A stretch of DNA of 64,000 nt from Bacillus sp. FJAT-26390 (GCF_001682865.1 NZ_MAQX01000034.1:165569-229568), one strand, 5' to 3'. Positions 6,909 to 16,262 are shown, numbered from the stretch's first letter. Notes: generated by a model from the sequence alone, not told the origin. Translations and numbers: made by a program.

Positions 6909-9197
6909 TTACACCTGTACAGAATGTTTCGCGCGAGCGAGCTGCGTAGCTTCAACCATGTTGCGCAAGGAATCGACCGTTTCTTCGAATCCACGCGTTT
7001 TAAGTCCGCAATCCGGATTGATCCAGAAAAGCTTAGGATCAAGCACACGCAAAGCGCGTTCGATCATGCTAGTCATCTCTTCCACTCGCGGAATACGCGG
7101 GCTGTGGATATCGTAAACGCCTAAACCAATGCCCAGCTTGTAAGTGTTCAGCTCGAAGCTATGAATCAGCTCACCATGGCTGCGGGATGTTTCGATCGAA
7201 ATGACATCGGCATCCATCGCTTCAATCGAATCGATCATGTCATGGAACTCGCAATAACACATATGCGTGTGAATTTGCGTCGTGTCTTGAACCGTGCAAG
7301 TAGTCATGCGGAACGCTTTGACCGCCCATGCCAGGTACTCCGCTTGGTCTTCTTCCTTAAGCGGCAGCCCTTCGCGAACGGCTGGCTCATCCACTTGAAT
7401 CATGCCGATGCCCGCTTGCTCAAGCGCTTCAACTTCTTGTCTAAGCGCATATGCCAGCTGGTAAGCGATTTGTTCACGCGTAATATCATCACGGACGAAC
7501 GACCAGTTCATGATCGTAATCGGACCTGTCAGCATTCCTTTAACCGGACGCTCGGTTTTGGTCTGAGCGTACTTGGTTTCCTCGACGGTCATCGCTTCCT
7601 CGAACGCCACATCTCCAAAAATAATAGGCGGCTTCACGCAGCGGGAACCGTAAGATTGTACCCAGCCGAACTGTGTGAACGCGAAGCCTGCAAGCTTCTC
7701 GCCGAAAAATTCAACCATATCCGTTCTTTCAAATTCGCCGTGCACAAGAACGTCCAGCCCAATCTCTTCCTGCAGCTTGATCCAAATATCGATCTGCTCC
7801 CTAATGAAGCCAGCATACTGCTCATTGTTCCACTCGCCTTTGCGCCACTGCTGACGCGCCTTGCGCACCTCTGCTGATTGCGGGAAGCTGCCAATAGTCG
7901 TCGTCGGAAAAATCGGCAATTGCCATTTCTGCTGCTGAGCAACATGGCGCTTTGCGAAAGGCAAGCTGCGCTCCGGATTCTGAACGCTGATAGCTGCAAC
8001 TGCCTGCTGAATGTCGTTACGATTGCGTTCACCCGACTGCTTAAGCGCCTGTAGAGCTGCATCGCATTTTTCCAATTCAGCCGTAATTTCTGCTCCGCTT
8101 GAAGAAACTGCTTTTGCAAGAAGGACAAGCTCATCCAGCTTCTCATCAGCAAATGCAAGCGCATTTTTCAGCTCAGGCAGCAGCTTCGCCTCGTTTTGCA
8201 CCGTAACCGGGACATGCAGCAAGCTGCATGAGGACTGCACGATTAGCCGATCAGTCGTCACGATTGCCGCAAGCTCTTCCAGCAAGGTCAGCTTCTCGCG
8301 AAGTGAAGCTTTCCAGATGCCGCGGCCGTCAATAACGCCTGCGCCTAGTACCTTATCCGCCGGGAAGCCTAACGCTTTAATAGACGAAATGTTGCCCGTG
8401 ATTCCATGAACGAAGTCCAGTCCCACACCGTTAACCGGAAGCGCGACGATGTCACTATAGTTCTCTACCGATTCAAAGTAAGTTTGCAGCATGATGTTCA
8501 GGGTAGGTACTGCTGATGCAAACGTCTCATAGATTGTTTTCAACCGCTCTAGATCAGCCGCGTTTAATTTCGTTACCAGAATCGGCTCGTCAATTTGTAC
8601 CCATTGAACCCCTTCACTCGCCAGCTCTTGCAAAATCTGTACATAAAGCGGAAGCAAGCGCTCAAGCCAAGCATCCGTCTCCGATGCGCTGTACCCTTTG
8701 GACAGCTTCAGGAAAGTGAGCGGTCCTACGATAACCGGCTTGCCCTCGATACCAAGCTCTTCTTTCGCTTCGCGGTAAGCCTGCAGCGGCTTGTTCTCGG
8801 TGAGAGCCGGTGCAGCGCCATCCAGCTCAGGCACGATATAGTGATAGTTCGTATTAAACCACTTCGTCATTTCGCTTGCTGTTGCATCCTTCGTACCACG
8901 GGCAATGCCATAATAAACGGACAAGGGAACAGCGCCGCCCTCATAGGCAAACCGTTTTGGAATGATGCCGAACATAGCGGCAGTGTCAAGAATGTGATCA
9001 TAATAGCTAAAGTCATTAACAGCGATAAAGTCGATGCCTTTTTCCTTCTGCTTACGCAAATGGTTCAAACGGATTTCCTTCAGTTTATTATGAAAGTCCG
9101 ATTCTTCGAGCTTGCCGGACCAAAATGCTTCGAGCGCCTTCTTCCATTCACGATCAGCACCAATACGCGGATAACCCAAAACACTACTCTTCACCAT
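6909..9197 (-). CDS. metE: Cobalamin-independent methionine synthase
   Basis: Cytoplasmic enzyme that transfers the methyl group of 5-methyltetrahydropteroyl-triglutamate to homocysteine, the last step of methionine synthesis. At 762 residues it has the normal two-barrel size. The N-terminus (SSVLGYPRIGADREWKKALEAFW) binds folate. The C-terminal barrel carries HGEFERTDMVEFFGE and the zinc ligands (HTHMCYCEF His/Cys, and the final Cys of NPDCGLKTR). ATG 9197 is chosen for its GGGAG site; the longer frame has none. A LysR-type gene and a MET-box-like palindrome lie directly upstream. Confidence 0.97.
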   Translation of the reverse strand: MVKSSVLGYPRIGADREWKKALEAFWSGKLEESDFHNKLKEIRLNHLRKQKEKGIDFIAVNDFSYYDHILDTAAMFGIIPKRFAYEGGAVPLSVYYGIARGTKDATASEMTKWFNTNYHYIVPELDGAAPALTENKPLQAYREAKEELGIEGKPVIVGPLTFLKLSKGYSASETDAWLERLLPLYVQILQELASEGVQWVQIDEPILVTKLNAADLERLKTIYETFASAVPTLNIMLQTYFESVENYSDIVALPVNGVGLDFVHGITGNISSIKALGFPADKVLGAGVIDGRGIWKASLREKLTLLEELAAIVTTDRLIVQSSCSLLHVPVTVQNEAKLLPELKNALAFADEKLDELVLLAKAVSSSGAEITAELEKCDAALQALKQSGERNRNDIQQAVAAISVQNPERSLPFAKRHVAQQQKWQLPIFPTTTIGSFPQSAEVRKARQQWRKGEWNNEQYAGFIREQIDIWIKLQEEIGLDVLVHGEFERTDMVEFFGEKLAGFAFTQFGWVQSYGSRCVKPPIIFGDVAFEEAMTVEETKYAQTKTERPVKGMLTGPITIMNWSFVRDDITREQIAYQLAYALRQEVEALEQAGIGMIQVDEPAVREGLPLKEEDQAEYLAWAVKAFRMTTCTVQDTTQIHTHMCYCEFHDMIDSIEAMDADVISIETSRSHGELIHSFELNTYKLGIGLGVYDIHSPRIPRVEEMTSMIERALRVLDPKLFWINPDCGLKTRGFEETVDSLRNMVEATQLARAKHSVQV

Positions 9198-9251
9198 CTT
9201 GCAACACTCCCTAAACAAATTGTTACAAGAAAGATATCACGTATTCGCAGG

Positions 9252-9299
9252 TATAGTGTAACTGGATTAAACTATATCTAGTTATAGCCTAAGGCTATA
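9252..9299 (-). promoter_or_regulatory. MET-box-like LysR operator upstream of metE
   Basis: The 17-bp palindrome TATAGCCTAAGGCTATA (9283-9299) has exactly the outline of the MET-box (TATAG, 7 bases, CTATA) bound by MetR/MtaR regulators. A second pair of half-sites, TATAG at 9252 and CTATA at 9272, lies closer to the gene. This dual arrangement, one activator-type recognition site and one promoter-proximal site, is usual for LysR-controlled promoters. Binding is inferred. Confidence 0.65.
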
Positions 9300-9307
9300 C
9301 CAAAATA

Positions 9308-10210
9308 TTATTGTGCTGTCGCTTGTATAAGGGCCTCCACATATGCCGCTCCAAGCTTGGATAACGAGGCGTTTTTATGGGAAATCCAACCGACATTAAT
9401 CGTTTCCTCAATATCCAAAGGTACGGGAATAATTTCATTGCCGTTTAAATCGGCGCTCAGAACCCCTGTCGATATCGTATATCCGTTCAAGCCAATCAAT
9501 AAATTGAACAGCGTCGCGCGATCGTTTACACGAATGCTTTTTTTATGCGACATCGTACTAAGGATCTCTTCTGAAAAATGAAACGAATTATATTCGCCCT
9601 GGTCAAAGGACAAATACGGGTAATTTTGAAGCTGGTCCATAGACACGATGGACTGGTTGGCGAGCGGATTTTTGATGCTGATGAAAATATGCGGCTTAGC
9701 TGTGAACAAGCTGACGAATTGCAAATTCGCGGTTTTGAGCAGCTTGTTGATGACATTTCCATTGAACTCGTTAAGATACAAAATGCCAATCTCGCTGCGC
9801 AAATTTTTGACATCCTCGATAATTTCATAGGTTTTGGTCTCGCGCAAAGTTAACTCATATTCATCCTGGCCGTATTCCCGAACCAAGCTCACAAATGCAT
9901 TTACAGCGAAAGCATAATGCTGAGTAGACACTGAAAAATGCTGCGGGGAAGGTTTGGCATTCAAGTATCGGCTCTCAAGTAGCTCCGCCTGCTCGACTAC
10001 TTGCCGGGCATAGCTTAAAAACTCAACACCCTCCTTAGAGAGCGATATCCCTTTATTTGATCGATCAAAAATCGCAACCTGCATTTCCTCTTCCAAGTCC
10101 TTAATCGCATTTGAAAGACTGGGCTGAGAAATAAACAACCGCTTCGCCGCTTCGTTAATGGAGCCCCGAGTAGCGACCTCGATCACGTACTTTAATTGTT
10201 GTAGCGTCAA
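9308..10210 (-). CDS. LysR-family transcriptional regulator, probable regulator of metE
   Basis: A 300-residue LysR protein: N-terminal winged helix-turn-helix (TLQQLKYVIEVATRGSINEA..., SQPSLSNAIKDLEEEM) and a C-terminal effector-binding domain. TTG 10210 is chosen because GAGGGGAG is well placed for it; a GTG start at 10231 lacks such a site. It sits upstream of metE on the same strand, with MET-box-like repeats in the gap. That suggests a MetR/MtaR/CysB-like role in sulphur amino-acid control. The effector is unknown. Confidence 0.88.
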   Translation of the reverse strand: MTLQQLKYVIEVATRGSINEAAKRLFISQPSLSNAIKDLEEEMQVAIFDRSNKGISLSKEGVEFLSYARQVVEQAELLESRYLNAKPSPQHFSVSTQHYAFAVNAFVSLVREYGQDEYELTLRETKTYEIIEDVKNLRSEIGILYLNEFNGNVINKLLKTANLQFVSLFTAKPHIFISIKNPLANQSIVSMDQLQNYPYLSFDQGEYNSFHFSEEILSTMSHKKSIRVNDRATLFNLLIGLNGYTISTGVLSADLNGNEIIPVPLDIEETINVGWISHKNASLSKLGAAYVEALIQATAQ

Positions 10211-10306
10211 TGGAATACTCCCCTCTAACACTCGTTTACTTTCTTCTATTATACAAATAAATGAAGCAAGCTGCTGCCGCTCCTGCTAATTTAAGGAAGG
10301 TGTTGG

Positions 10307-10991
10307 ATGCCGATGAAGGAGTTGCTGGGCCATTGGAATATTACAGAGGGAGCCTTGGATGCGTCGCCTGAGGATGTAGAGCTTGACTCTAGGCAGCTAA
10401 GCAAGCTGGATAGTCACTTCCAAAATTTATTTGCGCATCAAAAAATTCAAGCAGCCGGATTCCTTGCGCTAACTATCTTCGATCACGAAGACGTTCACTA
10501 GCGTATCCATCATGAAATTAATCGAGGACGGCAAGCTGTACATCGATTTCCCCGTAGCTCCTATATTGGAAGAGTTCAATAATCCCGTTCATAAAGATCA
10601 CCTTGTTTCATTTGCTGACGCATACATCCGCATTATGCCAGTGACAGTTTACTATAATGAACCTTATCCGCGTGAGTGGTGGGGCGCAGGCTGCATGGAT
10701 AATTGGATTAGCAAAGTGCTGCAAGGTCCTCTTGTTTGCGAGCCGGGGGCAGCCTACAACTATTCCACAGTCGGCTTTGCCCTGCTCGGAGAGATGATCT
10801 CCCGTGTATCCGGCATGGCATACGAAAGCTATGTTATCGAAAATATCATTCAACCGCTCAAGATGAACCGGACGTTTTTTGATGTGCCCGCGCATTTGCA
10901 TGCCGAGGTATGTACCGTAGATAACAAGGATTTGAAGCGAATACGCGCAATAGTTGACGGTTCACCTAAGCCGCCATCTAGCTTGATTTAA
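10307..10991 (+). pseudogene. Decayed serine hydrolase (beta-lactamase class C / EstB-like)
   Basis: Fragments of one serine beta-lactamase-like hydrolase lie in different frames. Frame one has an intact N-terminus (MPMKELLG...GFLALTIF), then hits TAG at 10499. The nucleophile motif SITK followed by TFTSVSIMKL is read in another frame at about 10468-10520, so the DNA between GFLAL and SITK has lost roughly 30 codons. Near 10590 the conserved HLLTHTS stretch appears only in a third frame. The Tyr motif (YNYSTVGFALLGE) is intact, but the protein stops after about 160 further residues, without the C-terminal third. At least two frameshifts plus truncation make it non-functional. Confidence 0.85.
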
Positions 10992-11039
10992 AAATAGACG
11001 GTATGCAATTGTCCAAAAACGATTATCTTCTTTCGAATG

Positions 11040-11079
11040 AAAAGAGACTTAAGGCCGATTTCGGGCCTAGGTCTCTTTT
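11040..11079 (+). terminator. Terminator after the decayed hydrolase
   Basis: AAAAGAGAC pairs with GTCTCTTTT, with an inner AGGCC/GGCCT stem, followed by TTTTCTCATTCC. Plus-strand orientation. The open frame that runs through it to the next gene is therefore not translated here. Confidence 0.75.
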
Positions 11080-11094
11080 CTCATTCCTTTTCTA

Positions 11095-11123
11095 TCGACA
11101 CTATGGAGGATGCTGGATATAAT
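11095..11123 (+). promoter_or_regulatory. Probable promoter of the S-layer-type protein
   Basis: TCGACA (11095-11100) and TATAAT (11118-11123) with 17-base spacing, about 60 bases upstream of the start codon. Confidence 0.6.
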
Positions 11124-11183
11124 GGAATAACTCACTATTCATCCATTTTTATCAATAAACTTATCATGCAGAGGAGAATTAAC

Positions 11184-13814
11184 TTGTCAATGTTTAAAAG
11201 AATGAAAAAATCTGTAAGTTTTTTAGTTGTGCTTGCGATGTCCCTATCGCTATTTAGTAACGTGTGGGCAGCTGAGAAGCCTGCTTCTGATGATCTTAAG
11301 AATCATTGGGCGGAAACCAATATGCGCAAATGGATTGAGCAAGGATTGCTTCAAGGATATGACGACGGCTCCTATCAGCCTAATCAAGCTATTACCCGAG
11401 CTGAATTGATAGCCTTAATTAATCGCTCATTCAAGCTGACTGAGCAAGCAAAAATTTCTTTTACTGATCTGACAAGCACGAACTGGGCTTATGCGCAAGT
11501 AGCTGCCGCAGTAAATGCTGAATACGTAAAAGGCTATGAGGATGGAACCATTCGTCCCAACAGACAGGTTACGCGCGAGGAAGCTTCTCGCATGGTTGCA
11601 AGCCTGCTCAAGCTTGAGCTTGGCGGCGATGAAGGCACTGAGCAATTTAAAGATGAGTCTAAAATTGCGGCATGGAGTAAACCTTCGGTAGCCGCACTGG
11701 TGAATAAAAAGGTAATTAGCGGCTATACAAACGGCAACTTCGGACCGCAGGATAAACTTACGAGAGCGCAAGCTGTAACCTTGCTTGTAAATGCCCTTGC
11801 AGTCTACATACCTGACACTAATTATGATAAAGCAGGCGTATATGGCCCTGAGAGCGGTACGCAAACGTTAAAAGGAAACGTTATCGTCTCCTCTGCTGGC
11901 GTTACGCTTCAAAATACCATTATTGAGGGTAATCTAACGATTGCCGCAACGGTTGGTGAGGGCGATGCCATCTTTAAGAAAGTATCCGTCAAAGGGACAA
12001 CGTCCATTCAAGGCGGCGGAGCGAATTCCATTCATTTCGAGGACTCGGTACTCGTACGGATTACAGTTGACAAGAAAGATGGGTCAGTACGCGTTGTCGT
12101 TGCTGGAGCCACTTCCGTACAACATGTTTTGGTGCAAACGCCTGTCAAATTGGAAGAGTCATTCGTTACGGACAGCGGTTTTAAAGATGTCGAATTATCG
12201 AATGTGCTGCCTGCCAACTCGCAAGTACAGCTTACTGGAGTATTCGAAAATGTTAATGTTCTTGCTTCAAACATCAAAGTGAGCATACCGAGTGGAACGA
12301 TTAACAAATTGAATATCGATTCTGCTGGATCAAACGCGGAAGTGAACCTAGGCAAGGATGCTAAAGTCTTGCAGCTCGTACTCGATGCGGTTGCCAAGTT
12401 GATAGGACAAGGAAAAGTAGAGAAGGCGATTGTCAATAACGGCGCAAAAGGGTCCAGCTTCGAGACCAAGCCTTCTGAGGTCAGTGGAGATGGAGCATCC
12501 AACACGACTCCCCCTAGCAGCGGTGGCGCAATTGGAGGCGGATCCAATGGCGGTAATAACGGTGGGTCCGATGGCGGATCTAATGGCGGTGGCAGCAGCA
12601 ACGGATGTGAAGGTGCAAACCCGCCGATAGAATGTAAGGATGCTTCTTTAATGGATGTATCGCTTAAAGGATTGTCTCTTACTCAGCTTGATACGAACTA
12701 TTACGAAAAGGAAATTGGCTTTAAGCCAGACGTATTCTCTTACAGCGTCATTGTTGATCGCAACATTCAAGCCCTGACTGTTCCTGTCACTGTAACTAAA
12801 TCCACTTATGAGAAAGTTTTTTACAGAGTCATTAGCGGCCATGGAAACACGATTGAAAATAAAGAGCTGCAAACAGATACGAGCACTTTTAACGTAAACA
12901 TTGCTCCACTGAGCGACAATACCGTAGTGCTCAGCGTAATTAGCGGCGACAAATTGCATATAAAGGAATATACGATTAACATTCATTATCCAAGAACCAT
13001 TCAAGAGGCTTCGATGATTAAACGGCAAAGTACTTATAAAACCGATGCTCAAGGCAATCAATCTCTTGAATATACGTATTTATTTGAACTCAGTATGGTT
13101 GAAGGAAAAAGGCTGCTCTCAACTGATTCTATTGAACTTTACAAATCAGGTGAATTAACGCCATTTAAAACCTGTACCTCTGATTATTGCATGTTAAAAG
13201 CTGATTCTATTGCTTCAGCAACCGGTTCGTTTGATGTTAAAGTCATTCGTGATCAAGAGCTTTTGTACAGCGGAACCTATCATTATGATATGACTCCTGT
13301 AACGAGAATTACCGAAAATTTTGGAGTTAGGGCCGTAACACTAAGCAAGCAAGAGTTAATTGACGCTTTTAAAGAAGAGCCATATTTCCAAACGCCTTTT
13401 AGAAATGCTTACACCATTTATCTTGACCCACAAAAAATTACGCAAGAACAGCCTAACGCCAAATATATTGGATACTCATACGAATCCATACTACTAAAGA
13501 CGAGCAGCTATCCTGAAGCTCCGGGGAAAGATAACCTTAAGTTAAATACAGCTCCGTTTGAATTCAACTTCCGAAATATCGGATTGTCAGCGAGAGCGAT
13601 CAATGCGGATGACGGCAAAGAATACTCGCTTGTTAAATTTTACTACCATCAAACCACTGATCCACAGGCTCCAAAAAATGTAGACGATATTTTCTTCTAT
13701 ATTTACTTATACGATGCAAATTATAAGGTTATCGGGTATTATGTCATTCCTGTCACGTTTGATGAAGATCATGTGGCCGATGGTTATACTCCGCTTCATA
13801 CTTGGAATCCTTAA
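11184..13814 (+). CDS. S-layer-homology surface protein with beta-solenoid-like, Gly-rich linker and cadherin-like domains
   Basis: Exported cell-surface protein of 876 residues. The start is TTG 11184 (AGGAG 7 bases upstream) or ATG 11190. The signal peptide (KSVSFLVVLAMSLSLFSNVWA) ends near residue 29. Three SLH modules (about 36-205; NHWAE...QGYDDGSYQPNQAITRAE, GYEDGTIRPNRQVTREE, GYTNGNFGPQDKLTRAQ) anchor it to pyruvylated wall polymer. Then comes a repetitive beta-rich region (about 215-430) like a polymer-forming or right-handed helix fold, and a Gly/Ser/Asn linker (about 440-475). A cadherin-like beta-sandwich follows (about 490-610), then a C-terminal part of about 250 residues I do not recognise. 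It stands alone between terminators, so it is probably monocistronic. Possible adhesin or envelope-structure protein. Confidence 0.9.
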   Translation: MSMFKRMKKSVSFLVVLAMSLSLFSNVWAAEKPASDDLKNHWAETNMRKWIEQGLLQGYDDGSYQPNQAITRAELIALINRSFKLTEQAKISFTDLTSTNWAYAQVAAAVNAEYVKGYEDGTIRPNRQVTREEASRMVASLLKLELGGDEGTEQFKDESKIAAWSKPSVAALVNKKVISGYTNGNFGPQDKLTRAQAVTLLVNALAVYIPDTNYDKAGVYGPESGTQTLKGNVIVSSAGVTLQNTIIEGNLTIAATVGEGDAIFKKVSVKGTTSIQGGGANSIHFEDSVLVRITVDKKDGSVRVVVAGATSVQHVLVQTPVKLEESFVTDSGFKDVELSNVLPANSQVQLTGVFENVNVLASNIKVSIPSGTINKLNIDSAGSNAEVNLGKDAKVLQLVLDAVAKLIGQGKVEKAIVNNGAKGSSFETKPSEVSGDGASNTTPPSSGGAIGGGSNGGNNGGSDGGSNGGGSSNGCEGANPPIECKDASLMDVSLKGLSLTQLDTNYYEKEIGFKPDVFSYSVIVDRNIQALTVPVTVTKSTYEKVFYRVISGHGNTIENKELQTDTSTFNVNIAPLSDNTVVLSVISGDKLHIKEYTINIHYPRTIQEASMIKRQSTYKTDAQGNQSLEYTYLFELSMVEGKRLLSTDSIELYKSGELTPFKTCTSDYCMLKADSIASATGSFDVKVIRDQELLYSGTYHYDMTPVTRITENFGVRAVTLSKQELIDAFKEEPYFQTPFRNAYTIYLDPQKITQEQPNAKYIGYSYESILLKTSSYPEAPGKDNLKLNTAPFEFNFRNIGLSARAINADDGKEYSLVKFYYHQTTDPQAPKNVDDIFFYIYLYDANYKVIGYYVIPVTFDEDHVADGYTPLHTWNP

Positions 13815-13828
13815 AGTTCAATATCCAG

Positions 13829-13853
13829 CAGGAAGGGCGCACCGCCCTTCCTC
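13829..13853. terminator. GC-rich hairpin between convergent genes
   Basis: AGGAAGGGCG and CGCCCTTCCT form a perfect 10-bp stem with a tiny loop, between the surface protein stop and the stop of the opposing gene. Neither strand has a clear U-run, so it may be a weak bidirectional terminator. Confidence 0.5.
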
Positions 13854-13859
13854 TCCCAA

Positions 13860-14837
13860 CTACTCCCCCTTCTCCACCTGAACAACGACATTTCCGAACC
13901 ACTGCTTGTTAATCATGACGATTAGCTTCCATTTCCCTGCATGCGGCAGCGTCATCCCAGACGGCAGAACAGCATCAGCTCCATTATGTTCTCCTGGGCT
14001 AACCCTGCTCTCAAATACCGTCAACAGCTCATTTGTCGACTCCCGAACAGCATAAATTTGCAACCCGCCCGTAAGCTCCTCTTTCGTTCCCCAAAAATGC
14101 CACATATACTTATTTCCTTTGCCTGCAATGAAACCCGGATCAATAAATCCTAACTTCCCCTGGGTTCCTGTCATCGAATAAGATCCCGATACAAATGAAG
14201 GACTAAGCTCCCAGCCGCCGTCTGGAACGGTCCATTCCTTGCTGCCGCTACTTAACCCGTCAATGAACAATTCAAAGCGCCATTTCCCGCCTAAAGGAAT
14301 AGCCATATCGGAAGCGATACGTGTTTTGGTAACGGCATCTACGGAGGAAAGCAGCCGTTTGTCTATTTCCTGCGCATTAGTATCGTTAATCGTCATTTCG
14401 GGAAGCTCCACTATGCTCATTCCCAATTGCTGATGGGTTGCGATTATTTGTACTTTGTGGCCCATCAGCTCCTTAAGCTGTTTATGGATCATCCACATCG
14501 CACCTGCCGGTGTCCCCGCAATCATCTCTCCGCCTGGGAGCATCTCCCACTTCGCACCATCAACTGTTCCTGCATTTCTATTGTTCTCTCCGACAAAGAA
14601 GGTCCGATTAAACCCATCAGTCGAAATAAACACCATTGCAGCAGCAAGGATTGCAATAATAGGCACAAACCATCCAAGCTTAAGGGATCGTTTGCCAAAA
14701 GGCTCTTTCTTCCGCCTCCGCATGCTTATTTCCTGCAGCAGCCTCTCGCTTTTCGCCGCAGTCCATTTTTGGCCCTCAACCGGAGGTCTTAACAAAGCCT
14801 CATACCAGCTTGGCTTCGAATCATGATTCGTTTTCAT
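13860..14837 (-). CDS. Membrane-anchored protein co-encoded with an ECF sigma factor (DUF4871-like, possible anti-sigma)
   Basis: A 325-residue protein. It has a basic cytoplasmic N-terminal segment (about 1-52), one membrane span (LGWFVPIIAILAAAMVFI, about 54-71) and a large outside domain. The outer domain contains KYMWHFWGTKEELTG, resembling the DUF4871 family of Bacillales lipoproteins and membrane proteins. It overlaps the sigma gene by 4 bases (ATGA coupling). Sigma and membrane partner arranged this way usually form a sigma/anti-sigma pair. No zinc-anti-sigma motif is seen, so the anti-sigma role is inferred only from position and topology. Confidence 0.75.
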   Translation of the reverse strand: MKTNHDSKPSWYEALLRPPVEGQKWTAAKSERLLQEISMRRRKKEPFGKRSLKLGWFVPIIAILAAAMVFISTDGFNRTFFVGENNRNAGTVDGAKWEMLPGGEMIAGTPAGAMWMIHKQLKELMGHKVQIIATHQQLGMSIVELPEMTINDTNAQEIDKRLLSSVDAVTKTRIASDMAIPLGGKWRFELFIDGLSSGSKEWTVPDGGWELSPSFVSGSYSMTGTQGKLGFIDPGFIAGKGNKYMWHFWGTKEELTGGLQIYAVRESTNELLTVFESRVSPGEHNGADAVLPSGMTLPHAGKWKLIVMINKQWFGNVVVQVEKGE

Positions 14838-15376
14838 AGCTTCCCACCCTCCTCCTTCAGCATAAGCTCCATTCGGGCGCGGGCTCTGTGCAAGCGGGAT
14901 TTGACCGTTCCTTCTGATATTTGCAGCATTCCAGCCATCTCCGAATACGAAAGCTGGTAGTGGGCATCGAGAATCAACACTTCTCTCTGCTTGGCTGGCA
15001 GCTTTAATACCGATTGCCAGATCGCGCTCACGCCCATTTGATCCAAAGCTTCCAGTTCAGCCGATCTTTGACTAGACGTATGTGAAACGGAACCCATTAA
15101 CAAGACCCGCTTAATAAAGGAGGATTTGAGCCAATTGATCGACTTGTTCCTCGCTATCGTCAGCAGCCAGGTTTTGGGTGAGCTTCTGCCTTCAAAACGA
15201 TGCAGCAAACGATACGCGTTTAAAAAAACATCCTGCGTGATGTCATCCGCAGCGTCCTTGCTCTTGACTAATAGGAAAACATAATGCCATACATCATCTC
15301 CATAAGCAGCCATCAAATCCGCAAATATCGAATCCATGTTATCACTTGTTATCGTGATACTCTTCAAGTACTCCAA
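14834..15376 (-). CDS. ECF-type RNA polymerase sigma factor
   Basis: Sigma-70 family protein of about 180 residues with region 2 (DVWHYVFLLVKSKDAADDITQDVFLNAYR and TWLLTIARNKSINWLK) and region 4 (LKLPAKQREVLIL, LSYSEMAGMLQISEGTVKSRLHRARARM). There is no region 1 or 3, as for extracytoplasmic-function sigmas. TTG 15376 follows GAGGTGG; a GTG at 15385 is the alternative start. It directs transcription under an envelope or other external signal, probably held by the downstream-encoded membrane protein. The group is not assignable by eye. Confidence 0.9.
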   Translation of the reverse strand: MEYLKSITITSDNMDSIFADLMAAYGDDVWHYVFLLVKSKDAADDITQDVFLNAYRLLHRFEGRSSPKTWLLTIARNKSINWLKSSFIKRVLLMGSVSHTSSQRSAELEALDQMGVSAIWQSVLKLPAKQREVLILDAHYQLSYSEMAGMLQISEGTVKSRLHRARARMELMLKEEGGKL

Positions 15377-15548
15377 GCCGACCACCTCATTTAATTAGAC
15401 AACGGCGATACCGAAATGTTCCATTAATCGTCCATCATTTTGTGATCTTGCGCTTACATTCGAAATGCCGTACAGCTGGCTGCGTTAGAGGGTATACTGT
15501 TCGTAAATAACATCGACTTGCCAATCTATCGTGGAGGAGGTTTTCAAC

Positions 15549-16262
15549 ATGCCTGATCATCTGCTTGAGAAAATAGCTCAGCTGAATTGGCATTTGATTC
15601 AGCAGCAAATAGACGAGAGCGGATTCTCGAAGCTCCCCTCTTTGTTAAACAAAGCGGAATGCAAGGAAATCATCGATACCTATGAGAATCCGGACCATTT
15701 TCGAAACACGATTAACATGGCCAGATACCGCTTTGGTATAGGGGAATACAAATATTACGAAGCGCCTCTCCCGCCCTTGGTGCAGCAGCTGCGTGAGCGT
15801 TTGTATCCAGAGCTTGCAAAAACAGCTAATCGCTGGCTTGAACAATTGGGGCATGACTCCTCATACCCAGCTGCGCTATCCGAATTTCTGGATCAATGCC
15901 ACAGCGAAGAGCAAGCCCGCTCCACACCGCTTATATTAAAATACGAAGCTGGAGGCTACAACTGCCTACATCAGGATTTGTATGGAAAAATCTATTTCCC
16001 CTTCCAAGTCGTATTCGCACTTAATCAGAGAGAGGTCGATTACTCTGGCGGTGAGTTTCTGCTGGTGGAGCAGCGGCCGCGGGCGCAAAGCCGGGGCCAT
16101 GTCATTACGCTTGAGCAAGGCGAAGGACTGATCTTCCCCACCAATCATCGTCCTACAGCAGGAACGCGCGGCTACTATAAAACGACGCTAAGACACGGGG
16201 TTGGCACGATAACAGCGGGAACCAGGTACAGTCTAGGCATTATTTTTCATGACGCCAAGTAG
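15549..16262 (+). CDS. 2-oxoglutarate/Fe(II)-dependent oxygenase family protein
   Basis: A 237-residue enzyme of the prolyl-4-hydroxylase-like 2OG oxygenase superfamily. The iron triad is visible as His141-x-Asp143 (LHQDLYG) and His216 (RHGVGTI), with Arg226 ten residues later positioned to bind 2-oxoglutarate. The jelly-roll stretch GGEFLLVEQRPRAQSRGHVITLEQGEGLIFP is typical. ATG 15549 is chosen because GGAGG lies 8 bases upstream. A single gene between divergent and convergent neighbours; substrate unknown. Confidence 0.87.
   Translation: MPDHLLEKIAQLNWHLIQQQIDESGFSKLPSLLNKAECKEIIDTYENPDHFRNTINMARYRFGIGEYKYYEAPLPPLVQQLRERLYPELAKTANRWLEQLGHDSSYPAALSEFLDQCHSEEQARSTPLILKYEAGGYNCLHQDLYGKIYFPFQVVFALNQREVDYSGGEFLLVEQRPRAQSRGHVITLEQGEGLIFPTNHRPTAGTRGYYKTTLRHGVGTITAGTRYSLGIIFHDAK

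Noticed and set aside
7161..7877. Long open frames antisense to metE and other large genes
   Set aside because: They lie inside strongly supported genes, lack ribosome sites and have no recognisable motifs.
11037..11183. Upstream in-frame extension of the S-layer protein gene
   Set aside because: It runs through a terminator hairpin and the promoter; the real start has its own ribosome site at 11184.
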